From contig NZ_SGXJ01000004.1 in NCBI RefSeq assembly GCF_004216905.1, forward strand, positions 844,500 through 908,499: a stretch of DNA of 64,000 nt, in the 5' to 3' direction. Position numbers and translations under genes: made by a program. The stretch comes from Kribbella sp. VKM Ac-2569 (lineage in GTDB: Bacteria; Actinomycetota; Actinomycetes; Propionibacteriales; Kribbellaceae). Below, piece by piece: positions 8,685-18,234 of this stretch (within the stretch, counting starts at the first letter, position 1; every line of letters starts with the position of its first letter). Under the pieces are notes generated by a model. The model made no database searches, was not told the DNA's origin, and saw nothing but the letters and a program-made list of their open reading frames with translations.

Positions 8685-9416
8685 TCAGCCCTCCGCGCGC
8701 GGCCTGAACGCCTCCAGCGCTTCCGTGTCGGAGTAGTTGTGCAGCAGGTACTCCGCGACCCACTCCGCACGTCCTGGGTACGTCGACTCGCTCTCGATCC
8801 TGGCTGCGGCTTTGGCCGCGTCAAGCGGTGCACGCCGCAGCTGTACGCCGTCCTCGGTCAAGAGCGCCCAACTCGGACCGGGAGCGCCGTACGGCATCCC
8901 GACGCTGCCGGCGTTCACCACCAACCGCCGATCGACCTGCCGAGCGAACGGCATGTGCGTGTGCCCGCAGACGACGGTCCTGACCTCCTCTGGCAGTCCC
9001 GTGAACACCTGCGCCCACCGGGAGATCGGGCTGTCCACGAGCACCATCTCCTCGTCGTCGCGCGGAGTGGCGTGACAGAACAACACGTCCCCGATCGTCA
9101 CGGTCGTAGGCAGTCCGGCCAGCAGCTCAACCTGATCCGGCCGCAACTGCTCCGCAGCCCAAGGACTCACCGCATCCGGCGGCTTGGCGTCGTACGTCCC
9201 CCGAGCCATCTCCACGAGCTCCCGGTCCGCGTTACCGCGCACCCACACCACCCGCTCGCCCAGCCCCGTCAACAAATCCAGCGTCTCCACCGGTTGCGGC
9301 CCACTGGCGATGTCCCCAGCCAGCACGATCAGCTCGGCCTGCTGTGCATCTGCCAGCACCGCTTCCAGCGCAGGCAGCACGCCATGGATGTCAGCAAGAA
9401 CAGCCACCCGATCCAT
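8685..9416 (-). CDS. Calcineurin-like metallophosphoesterase (YfcE/MJ0936 type)
   Basis: 243 residues with the complete metal-binding set in order: ADIHG (D-x-H), GDIASGP (G-D), GNAD (G-N-x-D), CHATP and CGHTH (G-H-x-H). It is a phosphodiesterase or phosphatase acting with two metal ions; its substrate cannot be read from sequence. It is 17 bp upstream of the sensor kinase and probably cotranscribed. A GACACT hexamer lies 6 nt before the ATG with no Shine-Dalgarno, which points to a leaderless transcript. Confidence 0.85.
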   Translation of the reverse strand: MDRVAVLADIHGVLPALEAVLADAQQAELIVLAGDIASGPQPVETLDLLTGLGERVVWVRGNADRELVEMARGTYDAKPPDAVSPWAAEQLRPDQVELLAGLPTTVTIGDVLFCHATPRDDEEMVLVDSPISRWAQVFTGLPEEVRTVVCGHTHMPFARQVDRRLVVNAGSVGMPYGAPGPSWALLTEDGVQLRRAPLDAAKAAARIESESTYPGRAEWVAEYLLHNYSDTEALEAFRPRAEG

Positions 9417-9486
9417 CCGTTCAGTGTCGCCTGTGCGCGGTGGCTGCCGGATGTGTTTAGCTGTCGGCAGAGTCAGCCCAGGACGA

Positions 9487-9876
9487 TCAGGTGTAGAAGG
9501 AGACCGAGCCGGTGCGTGCCGGGCTCAACCTCGAACCGGACACCGTCAGGGTCAAGATGTAGCGCTCGTCTTCCGGAATGCTGAGGTTCCCTGTGCTGCG
9601 GCAACCATCGCCAACGCTGGTGTCCGTGATGGAGAAGGTCGGTCCCACGCCGTCCGCGGGGCGGATCTGAGCCACTGCCTTGGTGTAGCTCCCGGTGCCG
9701 CCAAGACAGGCCTTGAGCGTGTCCACGGAGTCGGTCCAGGTCCCGTGGTGCACCTTGGCTGAGCCCGGAAGTGATGCAAGGTCGACCGAGGCGTCGTTTG
9801 CCGCGGCAGGAAGTGCTGTCGCACATATCAGCGCCGCAGCCCCCAACGTGATTGCCCCAGCGGTAAATGCTCGCAT
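9487..9876 (-). CDS. Secreted hypothetical protein
   Basis: 129 residues with a clear Sec signal peptide (hydrophobic core, cleavage near Leu-Pro-Ala-Ala-Ala-Asn-Asp). The mature part of about 105 residues contains one Cys pair and beta-rich sequence. The ATG at 9876 has a strong GGAGG ribosome site 10 nt upstream, which decides it over an upstream in-frame start that would bury the signal peptide. No family recognised. Confidence 0.65.
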   Translation of the reverse strand: MRAFTAGAITLGAAALICATALPAAANDASVDLASLPGSAKVHHGTWTDSVDTLKACLGGTGSYTKAVAQIRPADGVGPTFSITDTSVGDGCRSTGNLSIPEDERYILTLTVSGSRLSPARTGSVSFYT

Positions 9877-10003
9877 TTCTCGATTTCCTCCCCAGTACCG
9901 GTGTATGTCGAGACTTCGACGTACGCGGGAGTCTGCCCTGCGCAAAGACCGCTCGCAACGGTTCTTGCAGCAAGTGACATCTGCCCCTGAGGTCGGGAGG
10001 CGA

Positions 10004-11173
10004 TCAGCTGCCGATCAGCAGCGCTCCTCTTGCAAGTGGCGTCGCTAGTTCGCAGGCGCCGGTGGTGATTGTGCAGCGGACGATGGATGCGGGCGTCTCC
10101 TCGCCGGTGTCCGCCAGCAGGAGGAGGTGCTGGTCGTCCTCTGCGACCGTCTGCCGGAAGACGCCGGTCCATTCGTGCAGGAGTGCACCTGTCTTCGCGT
10201 CCAGGGCGCCGGCGATGCCGTCGCCGTACCCGTCCTGGTACTTCGGTCCGGCGATCGCGGTGGCTCCATCTGGGGTGAAGCCGAGGATCAGGTAGTCGCA
10301 GGTCCGCCAAAGACGCTTTCCGCCCGGCACGGTGAGGAGGCTGCTGCAGCTGTTCTGGTCGGCCAGGGTGGTCAGCGAGCCCGCCGTACCTGCGCTCGAC
10401 ACCGCCATCGGCTTGGGGATGGCCTTGAGCTGAATGGGCTTCGAGGTGCCGGGCGTCCACTCGTACAGGAGGGTGCTCCCGTCCTGTGTCGTCGATCCGT
10501 CGAAGTAGACCTTGTCACCGACATAGCCGAGCAGCGTGGTGTTCCAGATGTCCGACACGGTGACCTTTTGAATGTCGCTCTGCTCGGCATAAATGGTCGC
10601 TCCGGGCAGATCCTCGCCGCTGTCCTTCGTGCGGGTGGCGACATATGCCGCGGCGGTCCTGTCCTCAGTCGTGGCGATCTGCTTCACGTCCGGCGTTCGG
10701 CGGATGACGTTGCCCTCACCATCGAGCGTCAGCATCTCGGTTCCGAAGCCCTTGCTGACAACCGCGAGAGATGACGATCCCAGCCGCGCGACCTCCTGGA
10801 TGTCGGTGCTGCCGGGGATCTTGACGTCCTCGCCGGCGCCGCCGCGGATCGTCCGGCCGCTCAGGTAGGTGATCTGCGGGGTCCGGCCCGTGGTCAGCTT
10901 CTTCAGGTCGATCTTGGTCTTGATCGGGCCGGACGGGGTGCTCGTGACCGGGCTCGACGGCTTCAGGGTCGACGGCGTTGCGGTCGGCTTGGCCGTGGTG
11001 GTGCTCTTGGTCGGGGTGCTTGCCGCCGACGACGGGGAGCTGGACAGCGGGGCCGCGTCGGCTTCCGCGTTGGCCTCCGGGCCCTGGCGCCACGCGAGGG
11101 CTCCGCCGCCCGTGACGGCGGCGACGGCAACAGCTGCGACGAGGGCGACCAGGCGGCCGTTCTGCACTCGCAT
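10004..11173 (-). CDS. Membrane-anchored beta-propeller-like protein
   Basis: 389 residues. An N-terminal signal anchor (about residues 7-28) is followed by a Ser/Thr/Pro-rich linker of about 60 residues and then repeating beta-strand blocks reminiscent of TolB/WD-like propellers, with motifs such as LTLDGEGNV and YVGDKVYF. The protein is probably extracellular. The ATG at 11173 with GAGGAG 7 nt upstream is preferred over the TTG at 11188, which falls within that ribosome site. It is divergent from the Ser/Thr kinase gene; a functional link is possible but unproven. Confidence 0.65.
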   Translation of the reverse strand: MRVQNGRLVALVAAVAVAAVTGGGALAWRQGPEANAEADAAPLSSSPSSAASTPTKSTTTAKPTATPSTLKPSSPVTSTPSGPIKTKIDLKKLTTGRTPQITYLSGRTIRGGAGEDVKIPGSTDIQEVARLGSSSLAVVSKGFGTEMLTLDGEGNVIRRTPDVKQIATTEDRTAAAYVATRTKDSGEDLPGATIYAEQSDIQKVTVSDIWNTTLLGYVGDKVYFDGSTTQDGSTLLYEWTPGTSKPIQLKAIPKPMAVSSAGTAGSLTTLADQNSCSSLLTVPGGKRLWRTCDYLILGFTPDGATAIAGPKYQDGYGDGIAGALDAKTGALLHEWTGVFRQTVAEDDQHLLLLADTGEETPASIVRCTITTGACELATPLARGALLIGS

Positions 11174-11327
11174 CGGCGATCTCCTCAACAGTTCATGGTC
11201 AGGTCACGGTTACGGACCGTGCGGCGGACCACGGCCGGGCGGGAGATCAGCATCCCGTTCTCGCAGATGTGACGCCGGAAAATACCGCTTTGTTCACTCC
11301 AGCGAACGGGTCGCAGAACGGATCGAG

Positions 11328-11333
11328 CATAAT
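11328..11333 (+). promoter_or_regulatory. -10 element for the leaderless Ser/Thr kinase gene
   Basis: CATAAT lies 6 nt before the ATG at 11340 and no Shine-Dalgarno sequence is present. This spacing places the transcription start on the start codon. The same arrangement recurs at about ten other genes in this window. Confidence 0.55.
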
Positions 11334-11339
11334 TACGCC

Positions 11340-12752
11340 ATGGACCAGCCACCGCGGATCGGCCGGTACTCCCTGGTCCGCCGGGTGGGTGCCGGGGGTT
11401 TCGCGACCGTTTGGCTGGCGCGCGACGAGCAACTGGACGCCGAGGTCGCGGTCAAGATCCTCTCCGAGAACTGGGTCGAGGACGAGGACGTCCGCCGCCG
11501 GTTCCTGGCCGAGGGCCGGTTCCTGCGCAAGGTCGACTCGCTGTACGTCGTCGGCGTGCACGACATCGGCGAGGCCGACGACGGCCGCCCGTTCATGGTC
11601 CTCACCTACGCCGACGGCGGCACGCTCGCGGACCGGATCAAGGCCGGCCCGCTCGAGTTCGGCGAGGCGGTCCGGATCATCACGCAGGTCGGCCGCGGCC
11701 TGAAGCACCTGCACGCCCGCGGCGTCCTGCACCGCGACGTGAAACCGGCCAACGTCCTGTTCCGCACCGATCCGAACGGCGACCGCGCGATGCTGTCCGA
11801 CCTCGGGCTGGGCAAGTCGCTCGCTGAGGTCTCCCGGATCACGATGCCCGGCGGCACCCCGGCGTACGTCGCTCCCGAACAGGTGATGGGCGAACGCCTG
11901 GACCACCGCGCCGACCTGTACTCGCTCGGTGCGGTCGCGTACGCCGCCTTCACCGGCCAGGCGCCGCACGGTGTGGCCAGCCTCGGTGCGGTGATGCAGA
12001 TCGAAGCTCCACCGCCCTCGATGACCACACTGCGCGAAGACGTGACGGATGCGGTCGATGTCGTCGTACGGCGCGCTCTCGAGCCGGATCGGGACAAGCG
12101 CTGGCCGGACCTCGACAGCTTCCTCAACGCACTGCGCGAGGCGCACACCACGGGCAAGATCCCGGCGGGCCTCGTGCCGGCCGCAGAGATGCCCGCACCG
12201 AGCGCCGCGACCGGTCCAGTCGACCAGGCGACCGCACTGGCCAGTGCGAGCCAGTCCACCGTTGGTGCGAAACCCCAGAGTCGCGGGCGGACAGGTGTCT
12301 TCACGGCACTCGCTGCAGTGGTGCTGGCAGCAGGCGGCGGGTACGGCGGCTACCAGTACGTCTTGACCCGCCCGGTGATGGTTGAGCACGCGGGGCTGTC
12401 GGTAAAGGTCCCGCGGCAGTGGGGCGAGCAGGCGACCGCCGACAAGTCGCTGGTGGTCAGCACGGACACGTCAACGTGGAAGACCAACCCGAAGACCGAA
12501 GGCGTTTACGTAGGTCTGGTGAACGCCACGCAACTCCCGACGAGTGCCTCCGCTCCACCTGGCTGCACTGGAGGAAGTACCGGGGAGCAATCCGGAGATG
12601 TCGTCACCTTCAGGTACAACTGCAACGACGTGCCAACCGTGCTGGAGCAGTACAAGAAGGTGAACGACACGACTCTCCTCCGGGTCCAGGTACGCGACGA
12701 CAACCCGAAAAGTCGGCAAGCAGTAGCGGACTCGGCGACGTACTCGTCCTAA
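11340..12752 (+). CDS. Membrane Ser/Thr protein kinase (PknB-like)
   Basis: 470 residues. The kinase domain spans about 10-270, with a glycine loop GAGGFATV (17-24), catalytic Lys39, HRDVKPAN (131-138) and APEQ. The magnesium motif is DLG (154-156) rather than DFG, a tolerated variant. A Pro/Ala-rich linker leads to one transmembrane helix (about 319-343) and a compact extracellular domain of about 120 residues with two Cys, not a PASTA domain. It should phosphorylate proteins in the cytoplasm in response to an outside cue. The start is the leaderless ATG; a longer in-frame extension upstream has no support. The stop overlaps the convergent gene by 4 bp. Confidence 0.9.
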   Translation: MDQPPRIGRYSLVRRVGAGGFATVWLARDEQLDAEVAVKILSENWVEDEDVRRRFLAEGRFLRKVDSLYVVGVHDIGEADDGRPFMVLTYADGGTLADRIKAGPLEFGEAVRIITQVGRGLKHLHARGVLHRDVKPANVLFRTDPNGDRAMLSDLGLGKSLAEVSRITMPGGTPAYVAPEQVMGERLDHRADLYSLGAVAYAAFTGQAPHGVASLGAVMQIEAPPPSMTTLREDVTDAVDVVVRRALEPDRDKRWPDLDSFLNALREAHTTGKIPAGLVPAAEMPAPSAATGPVDQATALASASQSTVGAKPQSRGRTGVFTALAAVVLAAGGGYGGYQYVLTRPVMVEHAGLSVKVPRQWGEQATADKSLVVSTDTSTWKTNPKTEGVYVGLVNATQLPTSASAPPGCTGGSTGEQSGDVVTFRYNCNDVPTVLEQYKKVNDTTLLRVQVRDDNPKSRQAVADSATYSS

Positions 12753-13684
12753 GGAACCAGGGACGTCAGGGACGAGATGGTTGCCTTGTGCATGCGGGGA
12801 ATGACGTTCAGCGTGGCGGGATCTGACGCGTACAGGTACGACCCGGACTCATAGACCAGGTACGCGGTGCCGTTGTACTCCGTGATGCCCTCGGTCATGC
12901 TCGGGGCGCGGAAGCAGCTCAGCGCCGCCGCGTCCAGATCCTTCTGACCGCGCTTCACGACGTAGATGTTGCTGCGGTTCCCACGCCCGTACGACGTGCT
13001 GTAGATGAAGTGGTTGGCGGTGATCGTCAGCCCCTGCGTCTTCGTCGGGACCTCCCAGGCGCCGGCCAGCGTGGTCAGCGTGCCGTCGTCCGCGATCTTG
13101 TACTCGTACATGGTTCCGCGGCCGGTCTCGTTGAACGTCCCGGAGAACAACGAGTCCCCGTAGCTCCCGATGAACGACGATCCGGCCACGTCACGCGCCG
13201 TACCGACCTGCCCGAGGTACGGCGTACCGGCGGCCTTCAACGCGTCGCGCAACTCCGTCAGCCGGTACTTGCGGATGCTGCTGCCTTGGCCGGACACGAA
13301 CGCCCAGCCTTTGCTCACGGTGATCCCACCGACGTGGGACTCGGCGATCGCGACCACGCCGACCGTTGAGCCGGTGGACGGGTCGATGCCGTAGATCTGC
13401 GAGTCGGCGCCTTCGCGGTACGCCGCGATCAGGATCAGGTTCTTGCCGGAGCCGTCCCAGTTGTACCAGGTGCCGGCGCCTTGCGGGGTGTGCGTGCTGA
13501 GGTTGGGGATGCTCGCGCTGTTGCTGAACCGGGCGTCGTACTTGTAGGACGCCGATGGTCCGTCGTAGAACGTCGAACCGCCGCTGGTCGAGGTGTCGCA
13601 ACTGATCGCGGCGTGCGCGGGCAGAGCGCCTGTCAGGGCGGCGGCTGTGGTGACGAGGGCGGTCGAGATGGCAAGAAAGCGCAT
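12749..13684 (-). CDS. Secreted hypothetical protein, propeller-like
   Basis: 311 residues beginning with a Sec signal peptide that ends at a Pro-Ala-His-Ala-Ala cleavage site. The mature protein has repeated aromatic/Gly-rich beta segments and three Cys residues. It resembles secreted proteins of the YncE or lyase-associated propeller type, but no family can be assigned firmly. Convergent with the kinase gene, with a 4-bp overlap of the stop codons. Confidence 0.7.
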   Translation of the reverse strand: MRFLAISTALVTTAAALTGALPAHAAISCDTSTSGGSTFYDGPSASYKYDARFSNSASIPNLSTHTPQGAGTWYNWDGSGKNLILIAAYREGADSQIYGIDPSTGSTVGVVAIAESHVGGITVSKGWAFVSGQGSSIRKYRLTELRDALKAAGTPYLGQVGTARDVAGSSFIGSYGDSLFSGTFNETGRGTMYEYKIADDGTLTTLAGAWEVPTKTQGLTITANHFIYSTSYGRGNRSNIYVVKRGQKDLDAAALSCFRAPSMTEGITEYNGTAYLVYESGSYLYASDPATLNVIPRMHKATISSLTSLVP

Positions 13685-13801
13685 GGTGACCTCACGAGGT
13701 TGGGCGGAAACCTACGAGATTTTCAGAGTAAATCGGCAATGAGTAACGCGCGAGGGTTCACCGGGCGTCAGCTTCGCGAACGGACGCCGTACGGTTGTCG
13801 C

Positions 13802-15136
13802 ATGAGCGATCTGTCAGCGGCGATCGACCGCGTTCTGCCCAGCGTCCGTGCCGACCTCGAGGACCTCATCCGGATCCCGTCGGTCAGTTACGAACCGGCC
13901 CGCGCGGCCGATGTCCAGCGGTCCGCGGAGGCGACCGCGGCGTTGTTCGAGGCCGAAGGCTTCACGGTGAAGATCGTCCGGGCCGGTGAGGGCGCGCCCG
14001 CGGTCATCGCCAAGAAGGCCGCGCCGGCCGGCAAGCCGACAGTGCTGTTGTACGCGCACCACGACGTCCAGCCGACCGGGGCGGTCGAGCAGTGGACGTC
14101 GGACCCGTTCGAGCCGACCGAGCGGGGCGACCGGCTGTACGGGCGGGGCGCGGCCGACGACAAGGCCGGGATCGCCGCGCACCTGGCCGCCGTACGGGCC
14201 TTCGGCAACGATCTGCCGGTGGGCGTGACGGTGTTCGTCGAGGGCGAGGAGGAGATCGGCTCGCCGACCCTGCTGCAGTTGCTGGACGAGTACTCCGACG
14301 AGCTCGCCGCCGATGCGATCGTGATCGCGGACTCGGGCAACTGGGATATCGGCCGGCCGGCGCTGACGGTGTCGCTACGCGGTCTGGTCGAGTCGTACGT
14401 CGAGGTGCGGACACTGGATCACGCGGTCCATTCCGGATTGTTCGGTGGGCCGATCCCGGACGCGCTGTCGACGTTGTGCCGCCTGCTCGCGACGCTGCAC
14501 GACGACAAGGGTGACGTCGCAGTGGATGGGCTGCACGCCTCCCGGGCGGCCGATGTGGAGTACCCGGAGGACCGGCTGCGGGCCGAGTCGAGTGTGCTGG
14601 ACTCCGTCCGGCTGACCGGCTCGGGTTCGCTCGTCGACCGGTTGTGGACCCGGCCGGCGATCGCCGTACTGGGGATCGACGCGCCGTCCGTGGCAGAGGC
14701 GAGCAACACGCTGGTACCGGTCGCGCGGGCCAAGGTGAGCCTGCGGGTCGCGCCGGGCGACGACGCGATCAAGGCGAGCGCGGCGCTGAAGGCGCACCTT
14801 GAGAACCACGCGCCGTGGGGTGCGCAGGTCACCGTCACCGAGGGGCAGAACGGTCAGCCGTGCAGCGTGAACGCCCGCGGCGCCGGGTACGAAGCGGCCC
14901 GGGCGGCCTTCAAGACGGCGTGGGGTGTCGAGCCGATCGACATGGGCATGGGCGGGTCGATCCCGTTCATCGCGGAGTTCCAGCAGACCTTCCCGCAGGC
15001 CTCGATCCTGGTCACCGGCGTGGAGGATCCGGACACCCGCGCCCACGGCATCGACGAGGGTCTGCACCTCGCGGAGTTCACCAAGGTCTGCCTCGCCGAG
15101 GCGCTCCTGCTTCAGAACCTGGCAAACCAGGCGTGA
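13802..15136 (+). CDS. M20-family dipeptidase / metallopeptidase
   Basis: 444 residues. Metal ligands are visible: the His and Asp of YAHHDVQP, the Asp of GRGAADDKAG, the Glu pair of EGEEEIGS, an Asp in IADSGNWD, and the terminal His in HGIDEGLH. The dimerisation 'lid' lies at about 190-340. The family hydrolyses dipeptides or N-acyl amino acids with two zinc ions, normally in the cytoplasm. A TACGGT hexamer lies 6 nt before the ATG, so the gene is probably leaderless. The in-frame upstream extension is not supported. Confidence 0.9.
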   Translation: MSDLSAAIDRVLPSVRADLEDLIRIPSVSYEPARAADVQRSAEATAALFEAEGFTVKIVRAGEGAPAVIAKKAAPAGKPTVLLYAHHDVQPTGAVEQWTSDPFEPTERGDRLYGRGAADDKAGIAAHLAAVRAFGNDLPVGVTVFVEGEEEIGSPTLLQLLDEYSDELAADAIVIADSGNWDIGRPALTVSLRGLVESYVEVRTLDHAVHSGLFGGPIPDALSTLCRLLATLHDDKGDVAVDGLHASRAADVEYPEDRLRAESSVLDSVRLTGSGSLVDRLWTRPAIAVLGIDAPSVAEASNTLVPVARAKVSLRVAPGDDAIKASAALKAHLENHAPWGAQVTVTEGQNGQPCSVNARGAGYEAARAAFKTAWGVEPIDMGMGGSIPFIAEFQQTFPQASILVTGVEDPDTRAHGIDEGLHLAEFTKVCLAEALLLQNLANQA

Positions 15137-15179
15137 CCGGGCTTTTCGGCGACCCAGTGTTTGGCATAGGTTTCGGCGA

Positions 15180-16301
15180 GTGAAGATCGCAGTCGTACGG
15201 GAGACCAGACCGGCGGAGCGCCGGGTCGCGCTGGTGCCGGAACAAGTCGCGAAACTGATCGAGCTCGGGTACGAGGTCGCGGTCGAGCCGGCCGCCGGTG
15301 AACGCGCGCTGTTCTCCGACGACCAGTACCGCGACGCCGGCGCCGAAGTGGCCTGGGGCGCCGATCACGCGGCCACCATCGTGACGTCGGTGCAGCCGCT
15401 CGAACGTGAGCGTCTGCAACGGTTGCACGCCGGTACGGCGCTGATGTCGTTCCTGCCGACGAACCCGCCAGACGTGGTCCGGACCGCAACCCGGGCCAAG
15501 CTGACCGTGTTCGCGATGGAGCTGATCCCGCGGATCTCCCGGGCCCAGTCGATGGACGCCCTGTCGTCGCAGGCGCTCGTCGCCGGGTACCGGGCCGCGA
15601 TCGTCGCCGCCGAACGGCTGCCGCGATTCTTCCCGCTGAACATGACCGCGGCCGGCACCGTCCCGCCGGCCCAGGTCCTCGTCCTCGGCGCCGGCGTGGC
15701 CGGCCTGCAGGCGATCGCCACCGCGAAACGACTCGGAGCGGTGGTCAAGGCGTACGACGTACGTACTGCCGCCGCGGAGGAGATCGCGTCGATGGGCGCC
15801 ATACCGATCGAGCTCGAACTCGGCACGCTCGACGGACCTGGTGGATACGCCCGCGAGATGACCCCGGAACGCGCGCAGCTCCAGCGTGAACTGCTCACGC
15901 CGTACGTCGCCGCCGCGGACGCCCTCATCACGACAGCCGCCGTACCGGGCCGGACCGCGCCGATGCTGGTGACGCGGCAGATGGTCGAGCAAATGAAGCC
16001 TGGGTCGGTCGTGGTGGACCTGGCGTCCGAGCAGGGCGGCAACGTCGAAGGATCTGTCGCCGGGACCGAGCTGACGATCGGCGACGCACTGGTCTGGGGC
16101 GGCGCGAACGTACCGTCGCAGATGGCCGGGCCCGCCTCGCGGCTCTACGGTCAGAACATCGCAAACCTGATCCGGCTGATGACCCGGAACGCTGCCTTCG
16201 ATCCCGACTTCGACGACGAGATCGTCCGCGGATGCTGCGTCACCCACGACGGCTCCGTACTCCACGAGCCCACCCGAGAGCTCTTGAAGGGCCAGGCATG
16301 A
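15180..16301 (+). CDS. pntAA: NAD(P) transhydrogenase subunit alpha 1
   Basis: 373 residues beginning KIAVVRET, typical of the AlaDH/PNT N-terminal domain, followed by a Rossmann NAD-binding domain with VLVLGAGVAGLQAIATAKRLGA. This is the soluble NAD(H)-binding component of proton-translocating transhydrogenase. The GTG at 15180 matches the family start; no strong Shine-Dalgarno is visible. The stop codon overlaps the ATG of pntAB by 4 bp. Confidence 0.95.
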   Translation: MKIAVVRETRPAERRVALVPEQVAKLIELGYEVAVEPAAGERALFSDDQYRDAGAEVAWGADHAATIVTSVQPLERERLQRLHAGTALMSFLPTNPPDVVRTATRAKLTVFAMELIPRISRAQSMDALSSQALVAGYRAAIVAAERLPRFFPLNMTAAGTVPPAQVLVLGAGVAGLQAIATAKRLGAVVKAYDVRTAAAEEIASMGAIPIELELGTLDGPGGYAREMTPERAQLQRELLTPYVAAADALITTAAVPGRTAPMLVTRQMVEQMKPGSVVVDLASEQGGNVEGSVAGTELTIGDALVWGGANVPSQMAGPASRLYGQNIANLIRLMTRNAAFDPDFDDEIVRGCCVTHDGSVLHEPTRELLKGQA

Positions 16302-16603
16302 CGGAATCCATCGCGCTGCTGACGATCTTCGTCCTCGCCGCGTTCGTCGGGGTCGAGGTGATCAGCAAGGTCTCCTCGACGCTGCACACCCCGCTGATGT
16401 CGGGGGCGAACGCCATTCACGGCGTCATCCTGGTCGGCGCCATCATCGTCACCGGCGCGGCCGACTCCGTGATCGTGGTGATCGTCGGGCTGCTGGCCGT
16501 CGTACTGGCGACGGTGAACATGGTCGGCGGGTTCGTGGTCACCGACCGGATGCTGGAGATGTTCAAAGGTCCGGGAGCTCGCAAGAAGGAGCTGCACAAG
16601 TGA
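16298..16603 (+). CDS. pntAB: NAD(P) transhydrogenase subunit alpha 2 (membrane)
   Basis: 101 residues with three hydrophobic helices and the conserved LMSGANAIHGVI segment that lines the proton channel in domain II. It is the small membrane subunit of the three-gene transhydrogenase found in actinobacteria. It overlaps both neighbours by 4 bp (ATGA upstream, GTGA downstream). Confidence 0.95.
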   Translation: MTESIALLTIFVLAAFVGVEVISKVSSTLHTPLMSGANAIHGVILVGAIIVTGAADSVIVVIVGLLAVVLATVNMVGGFVVTDRMLEMFKGPGARKKELHK

Positions 16604-17970
16604 TCCCCACCTGGGCCCAGATCGGGTACCTGGTCTCCGCGGTCTGCTTCATCGTCGCGCTGAAGGCCTTGTCGTCGCCGCGCAGCGCGCGCACCGGCAA
16701 CCTGATCGGCGCCGCCGGAGCTGCCCTCGCGGTGATCATCACGTTCGCGGCGTACAAGCCCGACCACCTGGTGCCGATCCTGATCGCGCTGGCGATCGGC
16801 ACCGTCGGCGGTGTGATCGGATCGCGGCGGGTGCAGATGACCCAGATGCCGCAACTCGTTGCCTTGTTCAACGGCGTCGGCGGTGGCGCGGCCGCGCTGG
16901 TCGCCCTGGTCGAGCTCGGTGATGTGTCCTCCGACGCGACCGTCGCGGCGATCGCCACGGCGTTCACGATCCTGGTCGGCGCGATCAGCTTCTCCGGCTC
17001 GGTGGTGACGTTCGCCAAGCTGCAGGAGCTGATGACGACCCGTCCGGTGACGTTCCCGGGTCTGCCCGTGCTCTTCGTCGCCTCGCTGCTGGGCGGCATC
17101 GCGCTCGCGGCCTGGCTCGTGTCGGATCCGCGGGTGTGGGTCGGCGTACTGCTCTGCCTCATCGGTCTCGCGATCGGCGTCATGCTGGTGCTGCCGGTGG
17201 GCGGTGCCGACGTACCGATCGTGATCTCGTTGCTGAACGCCTTCACCGGTCTGACGGTCGCCGCGGGCGGTTACGTCCTCGGGAACACGCTGCTGCTGAT
17301 CGCGGGCACGCTGGTCGGCGCGGCCGGTACGTTGCTGACCAAGCTGATGGCGGACGCGATGGGGCGGTCCGTCTTCAACATCCTGTTCGGTGCCGTGCGC
17401 GGCGGGTCGACGCTGGGTGCCGGTACGGCGTCCGACCGGCCGGTCATCTCGGCGGGACCGGAGGACGTCGCGATCCTGCTCGGGTACGCGAACAAGGTCA
17501 TCATCGTGCCCGGGTACGGTCTCGCCGTCGCGCAGGCGCAGCACACGCTCCGCGACCTCGTCGACGAACTGCAGAGCCGCGGGGTCAAGGTCGACTACGC
17601 CATCCACCCCGTCGCCGGCCGCATGCCCGGCCACATGAACGTGCTGCTCGCCGAGGCCCAGGTGCCTTACGAGCAACTGCGCGAGATGGACGACATCAAC
17701 GGCGACTTCAAGACGACGGACGTCGTACTGGTCGTCGGCGCCAACGACGTCGTCAACCCCGCCGCGCGCAACACCCCGTCGGCCCCCATCTACGGCATGC
17801 CGATCCTGAACGCCGACGAGGCCCAGCGGGTCATCTTCCTCAAACGCTCCATGCGCCCCGGCTTCGCGGGCATCGAGAACGAACTCCTCTACGACCCCAG
17901 AACCACCCTCCTCTTCGGCGACGCCCGAGACTCCCTCAGCAAACTCCTCGCCGCCCTGAAAACGGTCTAG
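16600..17970 (+). CDS. pntB: NAD(P) transhydrogenase subunit beta
   Basis: 456 residues: about nine membrane helices (1-265), then the NADP(H)-binding domain III with the PGYGLAVAQAQ and GHMNVLLAEA motifs and ANDVVNPAA. It completes the PntAA-PntAB-PntB complex, which uses the proton gradient to drive hydride transfer from NADH to NADP+. GTG start overlapping pntAB. A terminator hairpin follows at 17988-18026. Confidence 0.96.
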   Translation: MIPTWAQIGYLVSAVCFIVALKALSSPRSARTGNLIGAAGAALAVIITFAAYKPDHLVPILIALAIGTVGGVIGSRRVQMTQMPQLVALFNGVGGGAAALVALVELGDVSSDATVAAIATAFTILVGAISFSGSVVTFAKLQELMTTRPVTFPGLPVLFVASLLGGIALAAWLVSDPRVWVGVLLCLIGLAIGVMLVLPVGGADVPIVISLLNAFTGLTVAAGGYVLGNTLLLIAGTLVGAAGTLLTKLMADAMGRSVFNILFGAVRGGSTLGAGTASDRPVISAGPEDVAILLGYANKVIIVPGYGLAVAQAQHTLRDLVDELQSRGVKVDYAIHPVAGRMPGHMNVLLAEAQVPYEQLREMDDINGDFKTTDVVLVVGANDVVNPAARNTPSAPIYGMPILNADEAQRVIFLKRSMRPGFAGIENELLYDPRTTLLFGDARDSLSKLLAALKTV

Positions 17971-17987
17971 CCCCACACCAAACGCAA

Positions 17988-18026
17988 CGGCCGTCGGCCC
18001 CCGCTGAAGCGGCGCGCCGACGGCCG
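17988..18026 (+). terminator. Terminator after pntB
   Basis: An 11-bp perfect stem (17988-17998 with 18016-18026) with a 17-nt loop, followed by a short T-rich run (CTGTTTT), starts 17 bp past the pntB stop. It fits a rho-independent terminator for the pnt operon. Confidence 0.8.
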
Positions 18027-18234
18027 ACCTGTTTTCCGGTAACTAATCGGCACCTGACGGCAGAAAGTTTCCGCAAAGCGGATGCGGGAGCAGGTGGCCG
18101 CCCCCGGCCAACGACCTCCCCCGGCCAGTGTCGCCCGTTGCCCGCGCCGCGTTCGCTCTGTTTGACTCTCGTACCGAGAGGCCGGGCGGCGCACCCATTC
18201 CTCTCGCCCTTCCCGTCCCACCGAGGAGAACACT

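Noticed and set aside
16417..17976. 519-codon minus-strand frame opposite pntAB/pntB
   Set aside because: Composition is that of a shadow frame; the plus-strand genes have strong family motifs and coupled starts.
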